From JAJXZP01 sp963787185 (lineage in GTDB: Bacteria > Spirochaetota > Spirochaetia > Treponematales > Rectinemataceae): a DNA stretch of 64,000 bases. Position numbers and translations under genes: made by a program. Below, piece by piece: positions 1 to 8,714 of this stretch (within the stretch, counting starts at the first letter, position 1; the number at the start of each line of letters is the position of its first letter). The stretch is taken from contig CAWBCC010000015.1 of assembly GCA_963787185.1 (NCBI GenBank), positions 248,001 to 312,000 of the forward strand, read 5' to 3'. The notes beneath the pieces were generated by a model. It was not told the DNA's origin. It was given only the letters and a program-made list of their open reading frames with translations, and searched no databases.

Positions 1-708
1 ATATTCCAGGACCCGACGGCAGCCCTGAATCCCGTCTTCAGCATCGGGGAGCAGCTCGAAACGGTCATCGCCCACGCCGCCTCGGCTCGGGAAAAAAGGA
101 ACTCCCGACAGGAAACCCATAGACGGGCCGTAGCATCGCTGCAGGATGTCGCGCTGGCGGATCCGGAGCGGCTGCTGCGAAGTCATCCGATCCAGCTGAG
201 CGGCGGTATGCGCCAACGCGTCTGCATCGGCATGGCCCTGGCGACGGCTCCCGCGCTGTTGATCGCCGACGAGCCGGGCACTTCCCTCGACGTGACGATA
301 CAGGATCAGATCCTGCGACTCCTCCAGGGGCTCGTGACAAGCCGAAATACTTCCATCATACTCATCACGCACACCCTGGGCATCGTGCGCAACTCGACCG
401 ACCGCGTGTACGTGATGTACGCCGGGAACGTTGTCGAATCGGCTACCACTCCGAAACTGTTCGCCAATCCCGCTCACCCTTACACACAGGGGCTCTTGAA
501 GACGGTTCCCAAGTTGACCGGTGGAGGCATTGCCGCCGGCATCCCCGGACGCATCCCCGACTATCTCAACCCGCCCTCAGGCTGCAGGTTTCATCCCCGC
601 TGCGCCCACGTCATGGATATCTGCCGCAGCCGGAAGCCGCCGATGTTCATCATCGATGATAACCACGGGGCGGCATGCTTTCTCTACGTCGACCGAGAGA
701 GGGAGTAG
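1..708 (+). CDS. Oligopeptide/dipeptide ABC transporter ATPase, DppD/OppD type (5' end outside window)
   Basis: This is the cytoplasmic ATPase of a peptide-type importer. The frame is open from base 1, so the start and the Walker A motif lie outside the window. What remains shows the Q-loop (FQDPTAALNP), the ABC signature LSGGMRQR, Walker B (LLIADEPGTSLDV) and the H-loop (ILITHTLG). It ends with the oligopeptide-transporter C-terminal extension, including the Cys-containing GCRFHPRCAHVMDIC stretch that is typical of DppD/DppF. The partner ATPase starts 8 bp after the stop, and a hydantoinase-type gene pair follows, so the operon may import a small amide, peptide or opine-like compound. The substrate cannot be read from an ATPase. 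Confidence 0.95.
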   Translation: MFQDPTAALNPVFSIGEQLETVIAHAASAREKRNSRQETHRRAVASLQDVALADPERLLRSHPIQLSGGMRQRVCIGMALATAPALLIADEPGTSLDVTIQDQILRLLQGLVTSRNTSIILITHTLGIVRNSTDRVYVMYAGNVVESATTPKLFANPAHPYTQGLLKTVPKLTGGGIAAGIPGRIPDYLNPPSGCRFHPRCAHVMDICRSRKPPMFIIDDNHGAACFLYVDRERE

Positions 709-716
709 GCAGGACC

Positions 717-1706
717 ATGGCCGAAGAAATTTTGTCTGTAGTCGATCTGAAGAAGCACTTCGCCGTGGGCCATGCGAGATGGCCCAATCGCACCCCGATT
801 ACGGTCAAGGCCGTAGACGGCGTTTCCTTCCGTATCGAGGAAGGGGAAACACTGGGTTTGGTGGGTGAGTCCGGCTCCGGGAAAAGCACGGTCGCCTATA
901 CCATCGCAGGCATGTATCGGCCGACGTCCGGCAGGCTGATTTTCCGCGGCCGGGAGTTGTCCGGCGAAAAGGCCGGTCGGCCTCCCGAGCTGCGCAAAGA
1001 AATCCAGATCGTCTTTCAGGATCCGGGCTCCTCGTTGAATCCCCGGCATAACATCAAGAAAATTCTGGAAATGCCGCTTAGGGTGCATCAGCCCGGCAAG
1101 AACCGTATCGAGCGGATCGTGCGTCTTTTGGAAATCGTGGACATGCCGCCGGAGTACATGTATCGGTACCCCCATATGCTTTCCGGCGGCGAAAAGCAGA
1201 TAGTCGGGATTGCCCGGGCGCTGGCGAGCGATCCGAAACTGATCATCCTCGACGAACCGACCTCGGCGCTCGATGTGTCCGTGCAGGCCAAGACCATCAA
1301 CCTTCTTCTCCGTCTTCAGCGAGAATTCAATCTCTCCTATCTGTTCATCACGCATGACCTGAGCCTGATGCGGAACGTGGCCACGCGGGTGGCTATCATG
1401 TATTTGGGCAAAACCTGCGAAATCGCCGACACCGTCGATTTTTTCCGTGCTCCGCTGCATCCCTACACGCAGATGCTGCTTTCGTCCATCCCGGTCATCT
1501 CGGCCGAGGAAGAAGCGCTGAAACCCCGCAAGGTCGTCTCGACCGGCGAAATACCCAGCCCGGTCGATATCCCGAAAGGATGCAGCTTCAATACTCGCTG
1601 TCCCTTTGTCATGGAAATCTGCAGGACTGTCGACCCCGTGATGCTGGAAGAGGTTCCGCGACATCAAGTGCGCTGCCACCTCTTTCCGAAGTCTCGGGAC
1701 GCTTGA
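717..1706 (+). CDS. Oligopeptide/dipeptide ABC transporter ATPase, DppF/OppF type
   Basis: This is the second ATPase of the peptide-type importer, 329 aa and full length for DppF. It shows Walker A GESGSGKST (about residue 55), the Q-loop FQDPGSSLNP, signature LSGGEKQIVGIARAL, Walker B LIILDEPTSALDV and H-loop ITHDLSL. The C-terminal extension has the Cys motif GCSFNTRCPFVMEIC. The ATG at 717 was chosen because it follows the upstream stop by 8 bp and begins the conserved region; an in-frame ATG at 675 would overlap the upstream gene. It lies 33 bp before the hydantoinase-type gene and is probably cotranscribed with it. Substrate is not predictable. Confidence 0.95.
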   Translation: MAEEILSVVDLKKHFAVGHARWPNRTPITVKAVDGVSFRIEEGETLGLVGESGSGKSTVAYTIAGMYRPTSGRLIFRGRELSGEKAGRPPELRKEIQIVFQDPGSSLNPRHNIKKILEMPLRVHQPGKNRIERIVRLLEIVDMPPEYMYRYPHMLSGGEKQIVGIARALASDPKLIILDEPTSALDVSVQAKTINLLLRLQREFNLSYLFITHDLSLMRNVATRVAIMYLGKTCEIADTVDFFRAPLHPYTQMLLSSIPVISAEEEALKPRKVVSTGEIPSPVDIPKGCSFNTRCPFVMEICRTVDPVMLEEVPRHQVRCHLFPKSRDA

Positions 1707-1739
1707 CCTGGAATGGGAAATACGCTCAGGAGGAACGCA

Positions 1740-3791
1740 ATGTTGAGAGTCGCTACCGATATCGGGGGAACCTTCACGGATCTCGTATATGTCACGCCGG
1801 ACGGGACAGTCGGCACGGCCAAGAGCAACACGACGCCGGACCAATACGAAAAGGGCGTAATGGACGTCATCGGCGCATGCGGAATCGCTCCCGCCGAGTT
1901 CGCTTCGTTCGTGCACGGCACGACCATCGTCATCAATGCCATAACCGAGCGCAAAGGTGCGAAGGCGGCATTGATCACCACTGCAGGCTTCAGAGACGTC
2001 CTCGAGATCGGCCGGGGAAACCGCCCGGATTTCTTCAATCTGGAGTATCGCAAACCGAGTCCCATCGTGCCGCGCTACCTTCGCCGCGAGCTGTCCGGAC
2101 GCATGTCATACAAGGGTATCGAGACCGAGCCCCTGAACCTCGAGGCATTGCCGGCGATCATCGACGATTTCCGCAGGGAAGGGGTCGAGGCCGTCGCCGT
2201 CTCTTTTATCAACTCCTATGCCAATCCCGCCCACGAGGAGGCCGCACTTGCCCGTATAAGGGAGTTGTGGCCGGAGGTATCCGCGGTGGCTTCGCATCAA
2301 ATCACGCGCGAATGGCGCGAGTACGAGCGCACCAACACGGCCGTGATGTCAGCTTACGTGCAGCCCATCGCCCATAGGTACCTGGACCGCCTCACGGGGC
2401 GTCTGTCGGCAGCCGGCATGCGCTGCACTCCGTACATCATGCAGTCCAATTGCGGAGTGGATACGGTCAAGAATGCGCGCCAGATACCGATCACCATGAT
2501 CGAATCGGGCCCGGCCAGCGGAATATGGGGGGCCGCTGCGCTCAGCAAGCTCATCGGAGAGTCGAACGCGATCGCCATCGACGTCGGAGGCACGACTGCC
2601 AAATGCGGCCTCATTGCCGGAGGCCGCGTCAAACTCAACACGAATTACATGGTGGAACGCACCGAATTATCGGCGGGATACCCCATCATGGTGCCCGTCG
2701 TGGACTTGGTGGAGATAGGCAACGGCGGCGGATCGATCGCATGGGTCGACGAATTCAAGCGTCTCCATGTGGGACCGCAAAGCGCCGGCGCCGTTCCCGG
2801 TCCCGTATCCTATGGCGAAGGCGGTACGGAGGCTACGACCACCGACGCCAATCTGGAGCTGGGCTGCATCAACCCGCACTTCTTCTGCGGCGGCAAGATC
2901 GTAGCCGACATGGGCGCCGTGGAGCGGGCTCTGGACAAGCTGGCCGCGACGCTTCGGACCGATCGCCATGAGGCCGCACGCGGTATCGTTCGAATAGCCA
3001 ACAACAACATGGTGAATGCCATCAAGCTCATTTCCGTCAACCGAGGCCTCGACCCCCGCGATTTCACCTTGATCGCCTTCGGCGGCGGCGGCGGCATGCA
3101 CGCATGCGCCCTGGCGGCGGAATTAGGCATCAAGAAGGTCCTGATTCCCAGGCTCTCCGGCGTCTTCTCGGCCTGGGGAATGCTGCTCAGCGATCTGCGA
3201 CGCGATTATCTCCTAACCAGCATCGTCGATATCTCGGACGCTCGGGCCGCCGCCCGACTCAATGATACTTTCGCGGGGCTGGAGGAAGGTGCTTTGAAGC
3301 AGTTCGGCGAGGAAAATATCGAACGGGGCCGGGTCCGCTTTCTGCGATACGGGCGCTGCCGCTATCAGAATCAAGAGCATTCGGTGGAGATAGACCTCCC
3401 GGAGGGCGAGATAACTGCGGCGAGTCTGGGCAGCATTCGCGAGCACTTCGACGCCAACTATGAGCGCGAGTATACCTACCGCCTGACTGCGCCCGTGGAA
3501 CTGGTCTGTTACCACGTAGTCGCCGTCGCCGAGGTGGATAAGCTGGAGCTGAAAAAACGTCCGCCGGCCATGCGGAAGCTGGCGGAGGCCGCTAAGGGTC
3601 GGCGAGAAGTGGACTTCGCGGAGGCCGGTACGCACATCGCGACGATCTACGACGGCGATGCCCTGGAACCGGGCATGGGCTTCGATGGACCGGCGATCAT
3701 CGAAGAGGCGGGGACGACGGTGGTGATTCCGCCCGATCTCCCCTGTCTCGTCGACGATTACGGCAACTATCTAATCCACACGGCCCGTTGA
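1740..3791 (+). CDS. Hydantoinase/oxoprolinase family protein, HyuA-type ATP-binding subunit
   Basis: This is the ATP-dependent subunit of the HyuA/HyuB (5-oxoprolinase, N-methylhydantoinase, acetophenone carboxylase) family; members hydrolyse or carboxylate cyclic amides or ketones with ATP. It has 683 aa, the usual length for a separate A subunit. The actin-like phosphate motif ATDIGGTFTDLVY is at the N-terminus, then HGTTIVINAI, SGPASG and a second DVGGTTAKCG motif near residue 280, with the typical C-terminal domain after residue 500. ATG 1740 is preceded by CAGGAGG. It lies 10 bp upstream of the B subunit and behind two peptide-transporter ATPases. The family name is secure. The substrate (hydantoin, oxoproline, another lactam) is not. 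Confidence 0.93.
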   Translation: MLRVATDIGGTFTDLVYVTPDGTVGTAKSNTTPDQYEKGVMDVIGACGIAPAEFASFVHGTTIVINAITERKGAKAALITTAGFRDVLEIGRGNRPDFFNLEYRKPSPIVPRYLRRELSGRMSYKGIETEPLNLEALPAIIDDFRREGVEAVAVSFINSYANPAHEEAALARIRELWPEVSAVASHQITREWREYERTNTAVMSAYVQPIAHRYLDRLTGRLSAAGMRCTPYIMQSNCGVDTVKNARQIPITMIESGPASGIWGAAALSKLIGESNAIAIDVGGTTAKCGLIAGGRVKLNTNYMVERTELSAGYPIMVPVVDLVEIGNGGGSIAWVDEFKRLHVGPQSAGAVPGPVSYGEGGTEATTTDANLELGCINPHFFCGGKIVADMGAVERALDKLAATLRTDRHEAARGIVRIANNNMVNAIKLISVNRGLDPRDFTLIAFGGGGGMHACALAAELGIKKVLIPRLSGVFSAWGMLLSDLRRDYLLTSIVDISDARAAARLNDTFAGLEEGALKQFGEENIERGRVRFLRYGRCRYQNQEHSVEIDLPEGEITAASLGSIREHFDANYEREYTYRLTAPVELVCYHVVAVAEVDKLELKKRPPAMRKLAEAAKGRREVDFAEAGTHIATIYDGDALEPGMGFDGPAIIEEAGTTVVIPPDLPCLVDDYGNYLIHTAR

Positions 3792-3801
3792 GGAGAGCAG
3801 C

Positions 3802-5469
3802 ATGAACCGGGAATACGATCAGATCACGCTCGAAATCATCCAGAGCTCCCTGCAGGCCGCCGCGGATGAGATGTTCGCCGCGCTGCGTCACACCGCAATG
3901 AGCGCAATCATCTACGAAGTGCTGGACATGGGAACGGGCATCACCGACAGGAATGGAGAGCTGGCAGGCTCCGGAGCCGGCATCCCCGCCTTCGTGGGCG
4001 TCCTGGACAAGACCGTTCACAAGGTGCTGCAGAAGTTCGACAAACCCGGCGACATAGAGGCGGGCGACATTTTCATGACCAACGATCCGTATCAGGGGGG
4101 CGTTACGCACCTGAACGACGTCATCCTGGTGATGCCGGTCTTCGCCGGCCAGGAAATAGTGGCCTGGACCGCAAATATCGCCCACTGGAACGACGTGGGC
4201 GGCATGGTGCCCGGCAGCATGTCGACGGATGCCAAAGAAATATTCCAGGAAGGCATGATACTGGCCGGCATAAAACTATTCTCGCGAGGCGAGCCCATCC
4301 GCTCGGTTTTCGATATTCTCACATCGAACTGCCGCATGCCCGATTTCCTGACCGGCGACCTATGGGCCGGCGTGGCGTCGGTCCGCGTCGGCGAGCGCCG
4401 TGTCCTCGAGATCGTCAACAAATACGGGAAGGAAGTATTTCTTCACGCGGTGGAAGCATATCTGGACTACGGCGAGCAGGTGAGCCTGTCCGCGCTGAAG
4501 GCCCTCCCTAAGGGACGATACACGCTGACCGAGGAACAGGACACCGGGGCGCCGTGGAACGTCACGGTGGATATCCGGGAGACCGAGTTCATCGTCGACC
4601 TGCGCGACAACCCCGACCAGGACAAAGGTCCATTCAATATGAGTCGGGACGAGGCGATCGTGTCCTGCCAAATCGCTTTCAAGGGCGTCACCTCGGCGGA
4701 GCATGTGGCCAACGGCGGAACCTTCCGGCCGCTGAAGGTGCTGACCAGAGCGGGGAGTATCTTCGATCCTGCCTTCCCCGCGGCCATGGGCATTTATTAC
4801 GAGATGACGATACGGCTCGAGGACCTGATCACGCGCTGCCTGGCGCAGCGGATGCCGGACCGTCTGCCCGCCGGCGGCTTCGCGTCGGTATGCGGAACGC
4901 TTTTCGGCGGCATCCATGCCGATACCGGACGCACCTATGCGGTGATCGAACCCGAGTTGGGCGGATGGGGCGGGTCGTCGGTCGCCGACGGCAACCCGGG
5001 GCAGTTCTCGGCGCTGCACGGAGAGACGTACAACTGTCCCGCGGAAGTCGCCGAAGCTCGGTATGGGGTCACGGTCGACTATCTGAGCTTCCATGACGAA
5101 GACGGCGGCGCGGGGCTCCATCGGGGCGGCAAGGGAGTGCGGATCGATTATCGCATGCGATCGGACAACGCCTGGCTCACCGTAGCCTACACCCGCTCGC
5201 GGGTCCTGCCCTGGCCGCTGAAGGGCGGATGCAAGGGTTCTCCCAATCACGTGATCATCGTCCGAAGAGACGGGAGCACGGAAGATTACTCCGTGGTCAG
5301 CGGCCTGACCGTGAACCGCGACGAAGTGATAAGGATAATTACCGGCACGGGCGCGGGCTGGGGCGATCCCTTGCAAAGGGAGCCGAAGCTCGTGAAGGAG
5401 GACCTCAAGAACGGCTATATCAGTTTGGAGCAGGCCAACCGTTATTATGGGCTCGAAAAAAGGACCTAA
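3802..5469 (+). CDS. Hydantoinase/oxoprolinase family protein, HyuB-type subunit
   Basis: This is the partner subunit of the preceding HyuA-type protein, 555 aa and complete. Family hallmarks are the N-terminal ITLEIIQSSLQAAADEMF block, AGDIFMTNDPYQGG (about residue 92), a probable metal-binding HWNDVGGMVPGS, and the Gly-rich GGWGGSS near residue 390. The strong ribosome site GAGGAG precedes the ATG. Gene pairs of this type form an A/B heteromeric enzyme. Order and spacing (A, then B 10 bp later, then an EthD-like gene) indicate one transcript. The exact reaction is unknown; methylhydantoinase and acetophenone-carboxylase-like activities are both possible. Confidence 0.93.
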   Translation: MNREYDQITLEIIQSSLQAAADEMFAALRHTAMSAIIYEVLDMGTGITDRNGELAGSGAGIPAFVGVLDKTVHKVLQKFDKPGDIEAGDIFMTNDPYQGGVTHLNDVILVMPVFAGQEIVAWTANIAHWNDVGGMVPGSMSTDAKEIFQEGMILAGIKLFSRGEPIRSVFDILTSNCRMPDFLTGDLWAGVASVRVGERRVLEIVNKYGKEVFLHAVEAYLDYGEQVSLSALKALPKGRYTLTEEQDTGAPWNVTVDIRETEFIVDLRDNPDQDKGPFNMSRDEAIVSCQIAFKGVTSAEHVANGGTFRPLKVLTRAGSIFDPAFPAAMGIYYEMTIRLEDLITRCLAQRMPDRLPAGGFASVCGTLFGGIHADTGRTYAVIEPELGGWGGSSVADGNPGQFSALHGETYNCPAEVAEARYGVTVDYLSFHDEDGGAGLHRGGKGVRIDYRMRSDNAWLTVAYTRSRVLPWPLKGGCKGSPNHVIIVRRDGSTEDYSVVSGLTVNRDEVIRIITGTGAGWGDPLQREPKLVKEDLKNGYISLEQANRYYGLEKRT

Positions 5470-5491
5470 TGTCGGGCCGAGGAGACGGACT

Positions 5492-5815
5492 ATGGTAAAA
5501 TTGACGGTGCTTTACAATCTGCCGCCGGGGGCCGATCACGATGAGTTCATTCGATGGCGCACCACCGTTCACCAGCGCGACAACATGTCCATGCCCGGAG
5601 TCGTCAAGAGCGATTTTTACGTCATCCGGAGCGCCTGGCACGAAAGCGAATCCCCGTATCGCTACCAGACCGAGGCATATTTCCCGGACATGGCGACTTT
5701 CGAGCGATCATTCCACGATCCCGCCTATCAGGCCGCCCTCGCCATCTCCTTGGAACGCATCGCCGATCCGCTATTCTTGATTTCCGAAGAGGTCATAAGC
5801 GAAGAGCGCCGGTAA
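5492..5815 (+). CDS. EthD-like ferredoxin-like-fold small protein
   Basis: A 107-aa protein that looks like the EthD family of dimeric alpha/beta barrels. It opens with MVKLTVLYNLPPGADHDEFIRW, has a His at HQRDNMSMPGV, and a central FPDMATFERSFHDPAYQAAL stretch typical of that fold. EthD-type proteins are often found with degradative enzymes and may act as small isomerases or decarboxylases; their roles are mostly unproven. ATG 5492 follows GAGGAGAC. It starts 22 bp after the HyuB stop, so it is probably the last gene of the cyclic-amide operon. Family assignment rests on pattern resemblance only. Confidence 0.7.
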   Translation: MVKLTVLYNLPPGADHDEFIRWRTTVHQRDNMSMPGVVKSDFYVIRSAWHESESPYRYQTEAYFPDMATFERSFHDPAYQAALAISLERIADPLFLISEEVISEERR

Positions 5816-5898
5816 GACTTACGATCGCGATTTCCTTCAGTCATGAACCCTCTATTCGAGCGCCGAGCCCTGCGCCATGCGTTCGCGCTGGGGCAGCC

Positions 5899-5940
5899 TT
5901 GCCGCGCAGCGCTCCAAAGGCCTATAATAAATCATACCAT
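5899..5940 (+). promoter_or_regulatory. Promoter with overlapping operator candidate of the GntR/LacI regulator gene
   Basis: TTGCCG (5899-5904), an 18-bp spacer and a perfect TATAAT (5923-5928). The 14-mer AATAAATCATACCA (5926-5939) overlaps the -10 box. It matches 12 of 14 positions of the reverse complement of 8554-8567, in the promoter of the transport operon downstream. This suggests autorepression. Function is inferred. Confidence 0.6.
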
Positions 5941-5959
5941 GCAGACGAACGTCCATACG

Positions 5960-7057
5960 ATGAAAAAATACGAAACGGTCCAGACCTTCCTCAGATCGAA
6001 GATCGAATCGGGCCTCATCGTGCCGGGCGAGAAGCTGCCCTCCGAATCGGAGCTGATGGCCCAGTTCGGCGTTTCGCGCAACGCCGTGCGCCAGGCGATC
6101 AACGAGCTGATCAAGGAAAGACTGGTCGAGAGTCAGCAGGGCATCGGAACTTTCTGCGTCAAGCGGACCCAGGGCGGCTCGATGCTCATAGGCATGGTGT
6201 CGTTCCGCATATCTTCGTACATATTTCCCCGCCTCGTTTCGGCCTGCAACCAGACTGTCCAGCGCGAGGGCTACACCCTCCTCCTCAACGAAACCTGGTA
6301 CGACGCGGCCCAGGAGCGCTCCGTCCTCCTCAATCTGCGCAAGCGCGGGGTCGACGGGATCGTGATCACTCCCGTGCAGGAAGAGGGCAAGAGGGGCAAC
6401 GCCGATCTACTCAATGAGTTCGAGGCCGAGGGAATACCCGTGGTCCTGCTCGACGCGGAGTATCCGGGTTACGATTTCACGAGCATCGTGATAGACGAGA
6501 GGGCGGCAGGCAGGCGGGCGGCCGAGTATCTCTGGGAGCGGGGCCACCGCGACATCGGTCTGATCTACAGCTCGAATTACCTGCCCAAGATCCTCCGCAA
6601 AGAGGGAATCGTGGGCTTCCTCTCCAAGATGGGCGCCCGGATACGCGAAGACTGGCTCGTGGGCATCCACGGTCAGACCTCGGCCTTCGGCACCTACGGC
6701 CAGATACGCGGACTCTTCGCCTCGAAGAAGAGCCTGCCCACGGCGGTGATATGCTCTTCGGACGACGAAGCCCTCATGTTCATGCACCAGGCCCGGCGCA
6801 ACAGGATTCGCATCCCCGCCGACGTCTCGCTCATCGCCTTCGACAATTCCGATCTGGCGCGGTACTCCTTCCCCCGGCTAACCTCTCTGGATCATCCCAG
6901 CGAGTACATGGGGGAGCTCGCCGCCAAGCTCATCCTCGACCGCATCCTCCACCCCGAGATCCGGCCCCGTTCGCGCACGGTGATCGACACGACCATCATG
7001 GGCCGGGACTCGGTCCGGAATCTGCTTTCCTCTTCCGCCGCCGCTCGTAGTCTTTGA
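5960..7057 (+). CDS. GntR-type HTH / LacI-type sensor transcriptional regulator (AraR-like architecture)
   Basis: A sugar-responsive repressor of 365 aa. Residues 1-70 are a GntR winged helix (LPSESELMAQFGVSRNAVRQ, then GIGTFC). Residues 75-355 are a LacI/periplasmic-binding-like ligand domain (GMVSFRISSYIF, GIVITPV, ISLIAFDNSDLARYSFPRLTSLDHP-type block). The ATG at 5960 was preferred over 5939 because its N-terminus aligns residue for residue with the paralogue at 37693-38817, and because 5939 would leave almost no leader after the -10 box. No strong ribosome site is visible. It very likely controls the divergent GH4 gene and the 8.7-13.3 kb transporter operon. The last 62 bp overlap tail-to-tail with the GH4 gene. 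Confidence 0.9.
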   Translation: MKKYETVQTFLRSKIESGLIVPGEKLPSESELMAQFGVSRNAVRQAINELIKERLVESQQGIGTFCVKRTQGGSMLIGMVSFRISSYIFPRLVSACNQTVQREGYTLLLNETWYDAAQERSVLLNLRKRGVDGIVITPVQEEGKRGNADLLNEFEAEGIPVVLLDAEYPGYDFTSIVIDERAAGRRAAEYLWERGHRDIGLIYSSNYLPKILRKEGIVGFLSKMGARIREDWLVGIHGQTSAFGTYGQIRGLFASKKSLPTAVICSSDDEALMFMHQARRNRIRIPADVSLIAFDNSDLARYSFPRLTSLDHPSEYMGELAAKLILDRILHPEIRPRSRTVIDTTIMGRDSVRNLLSSSAAARSL

Positions 7058-8465
7058 CCAGCTCGACGCTCGAATCGCCCCTTCCCCAGCTCCGGCGCGA
7101 CCGTGGGCGCAGGCCCGCGTCCACGGTCGCGCGAAGCGGTTTTGCGAGTCCGGCGGGGATCCACTCCTTGTTGGCTGCCAGGAGCTCGGCAGTAAGACTG
7201 CGGATAGCGGGAAGATCGAGGACGGCCGCGGTGGACTGGTCCAGGGCTATCGCCGCGAAAAGGAGTTCGGGGTCCCCGGCGAGCAGAGCTTCCAGCATCA
7301 GTCCGTGCTGGGTCGCGCTGGGCATGCAGAGCGCGGCTAGGGTAGAGGGCAGAACGGGTGCGGGCGGGACTCTCAGGCTCCGGCCCTCGATCTCCACCGG
7401 CAGCTCGACGCAGGCCCCGGCGGGCAGGAGAGAGAGGGCCGGCTTCCGGCGCGGGCTGCCGTTCATGACATTCCCATAGACGGATCGGCGCTTGTCCCGC
7501 CCGATCCAGGCCTCCACTATGGCGGGACCGTAATCGAGGCTCCTCGTCTTCGAGCGTTCCGCGCCCTCGAGGTAGTCGACCCCTCCGATTCGACGCTGGA
7601 CGAAGGACGAAAGCCTGTGGTAGGCGCCCGGGGCTCCCGAGTATCCGGGGCCGGAACAGTAACGCGCCCGCAGCTCGGGGGTTCTCCTGAAATAAGGGAA
7701 GAAGTCCGAGATGTGCCCCGAACTTTCGGTCGCGAAATAGCCGAATTGCTGGAGCATCTCGAAACGGGTCGACTCTTCCCCGCGCAGCTCGGGGTTCCGC
7801 ATGAGCTCGCGGAAGCGGGGATAGAGATCGCCCTCGGGCCCTTTCATCTCGAGGAGCCAGCAGAGATGGTTCACGCCGGCGAAGGCGGTGCGCAACCTGT
7901 CTCTTCCGAGGCCGAGCAACGCGGCCGTGTAGGAGCGCGTCGCCTCGATTCCGCCGCAGACCCCGACGCAGGGGATTCCTCTCGAGGCGGCGGCAGCCAC
8001 CATGGGCGCCATGGGGTTCACATAGTTCACGAGAAGGGCACCGGGACAGAACGCTTTCATCCGATCCGCGAGGGCGAGCATGACGGGACCATTGCGCATG
8101 GCGCGAAGCGCGGCCAGGGGGCCGACTGTGTCCCCGATGCAGACATCCAGTCCGTACCTTTCCGCTATGCGGAAGTCGCGATCGAAGGCGGGGAAGCCCC
8201 CCGCGTCGAACAGGGCGAGGACGATGTCCGTACCCTCGAGGGCCGATCCCGGCTCGCCGGTCACGAGTATCTCGAGGCCCGGTCTCGCGATCGCCGCGGT
8301 CCGCTTCGCATAGTTCCCGACGACTTCGAGCCTGGGCAGATTGTTTCCCATGAGGGCCAGGCATCCCTCGGAAATCTCTTCCAGGCTCAGAAGGTCGTCG
8401 ACGAGACGCTTGCCGTGGCTGAGGCTCCCCGCCCCCACGACTGCCACCTTGGGGCTTCTACCCAT
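6996..8465 (-). CDS. Glycoside hydrolase family 4 protein (NAD- and metal-dependent alpha-glycosidase/galacturonase-like)
   Basis: GH4 enzymes cleave glycosides by an NAD+-dependent oxidation-elimination route with a divalent metal. At 489 aa it is full length. It has the N-terminal dinucleotide motif VAVVGAGSLSHG, the family block VNYVNPMAPM (about residue 145) and AGVNHLCWLLEM (about residue 198). In the metal-site region it reads CVGVCGG, so the Cys is present but the His that usually follows is Gly. It is transcribed away from the sugar transporter and overlaps the regulator gene at its 3' end. The sugar specificity, and whether it acts on phosphorylated substrates, cannot be told. Confidence 0.85.
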   Translation of the reverse strand: MGRSPKVAVVGAGSLSHGKRLVDDLLSLEEISEGCLALMGNNLPRLEVVGNYAKRTAAIARPGLEILVTGEPGSALEGTDIVLALFDAGGFPAFDRDFRIAERYGLDVCIGDTVGPLAALRAMRNGPVMLALADRMKAFCPGALLVNYVNPMAPMVAAAASRGIPCVGVCGGIEATRSYTAALLGLGRDRLRTAFAGVNHLCWLLEMKGPEGDLYPRFRELMRNPELRGEESTRFEMLQQFGYFATESSGHISDFFPYFRRTPELRARYCSGPGYSGAPGAYHRLSSFVQRRIGGVDYLEGAERSKTRSLDYGPAIVEAWIGRDKRRSVYGNVMNGSPRRKPALSLLPAGACVELPVEIEGRSLRVPPAPVLPSTLAALCMPSATQHGLMLEALLAGDPELLFAAIALDQSTAAVLDLPAIRSLTAELLAANKEWIPAGLAKPLRATVDAGLRPRSRRSWGRGDSSVELVKDYERRRKRKADSGPSPGP

Positions 8466-8521
8466 GTCCCGAGTATCGCCCGCGGCGATCGGAGCGCCAA
8501 GTCTCCCTCGCCGATTCCGGC

Positions 8522-8567
8522 TTGACTGATCGGCGAAGATGCCTATAGATTATTGGTACGAGTTATT
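8522..8567 (+). promoter_or_regulatory. Promoter and operator candidate of the sugar ABC operon
   Basis: TTGACT (8522-8527), 16-bp spacer, TATAGA (8544-8549), then TGGTACGAGTTATT (8554-8567) at the expected transcription start. The last element is the reverse-oriented partner of the motif over the regulator promoter (12 of 14 matches). A repressor bound here would block initiation. The leader up to the first gene is about 155 nt. Confidence 0.6.
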
Positions 8568-8714
8568 AGCATAAGCAAGAGAGCATGCCGCTGCTTCGAA
8601 AAAGGGACAGGGCGATCCCTCGATGGAGCGGTCGCTCGGGCGGCTGCGCGAGACCCTCGAGGCGCTCGGCTCGGCGAAAGAGCGTCTATTTCCCCAAGGC
8701 TCCAGGAGGTGCAT

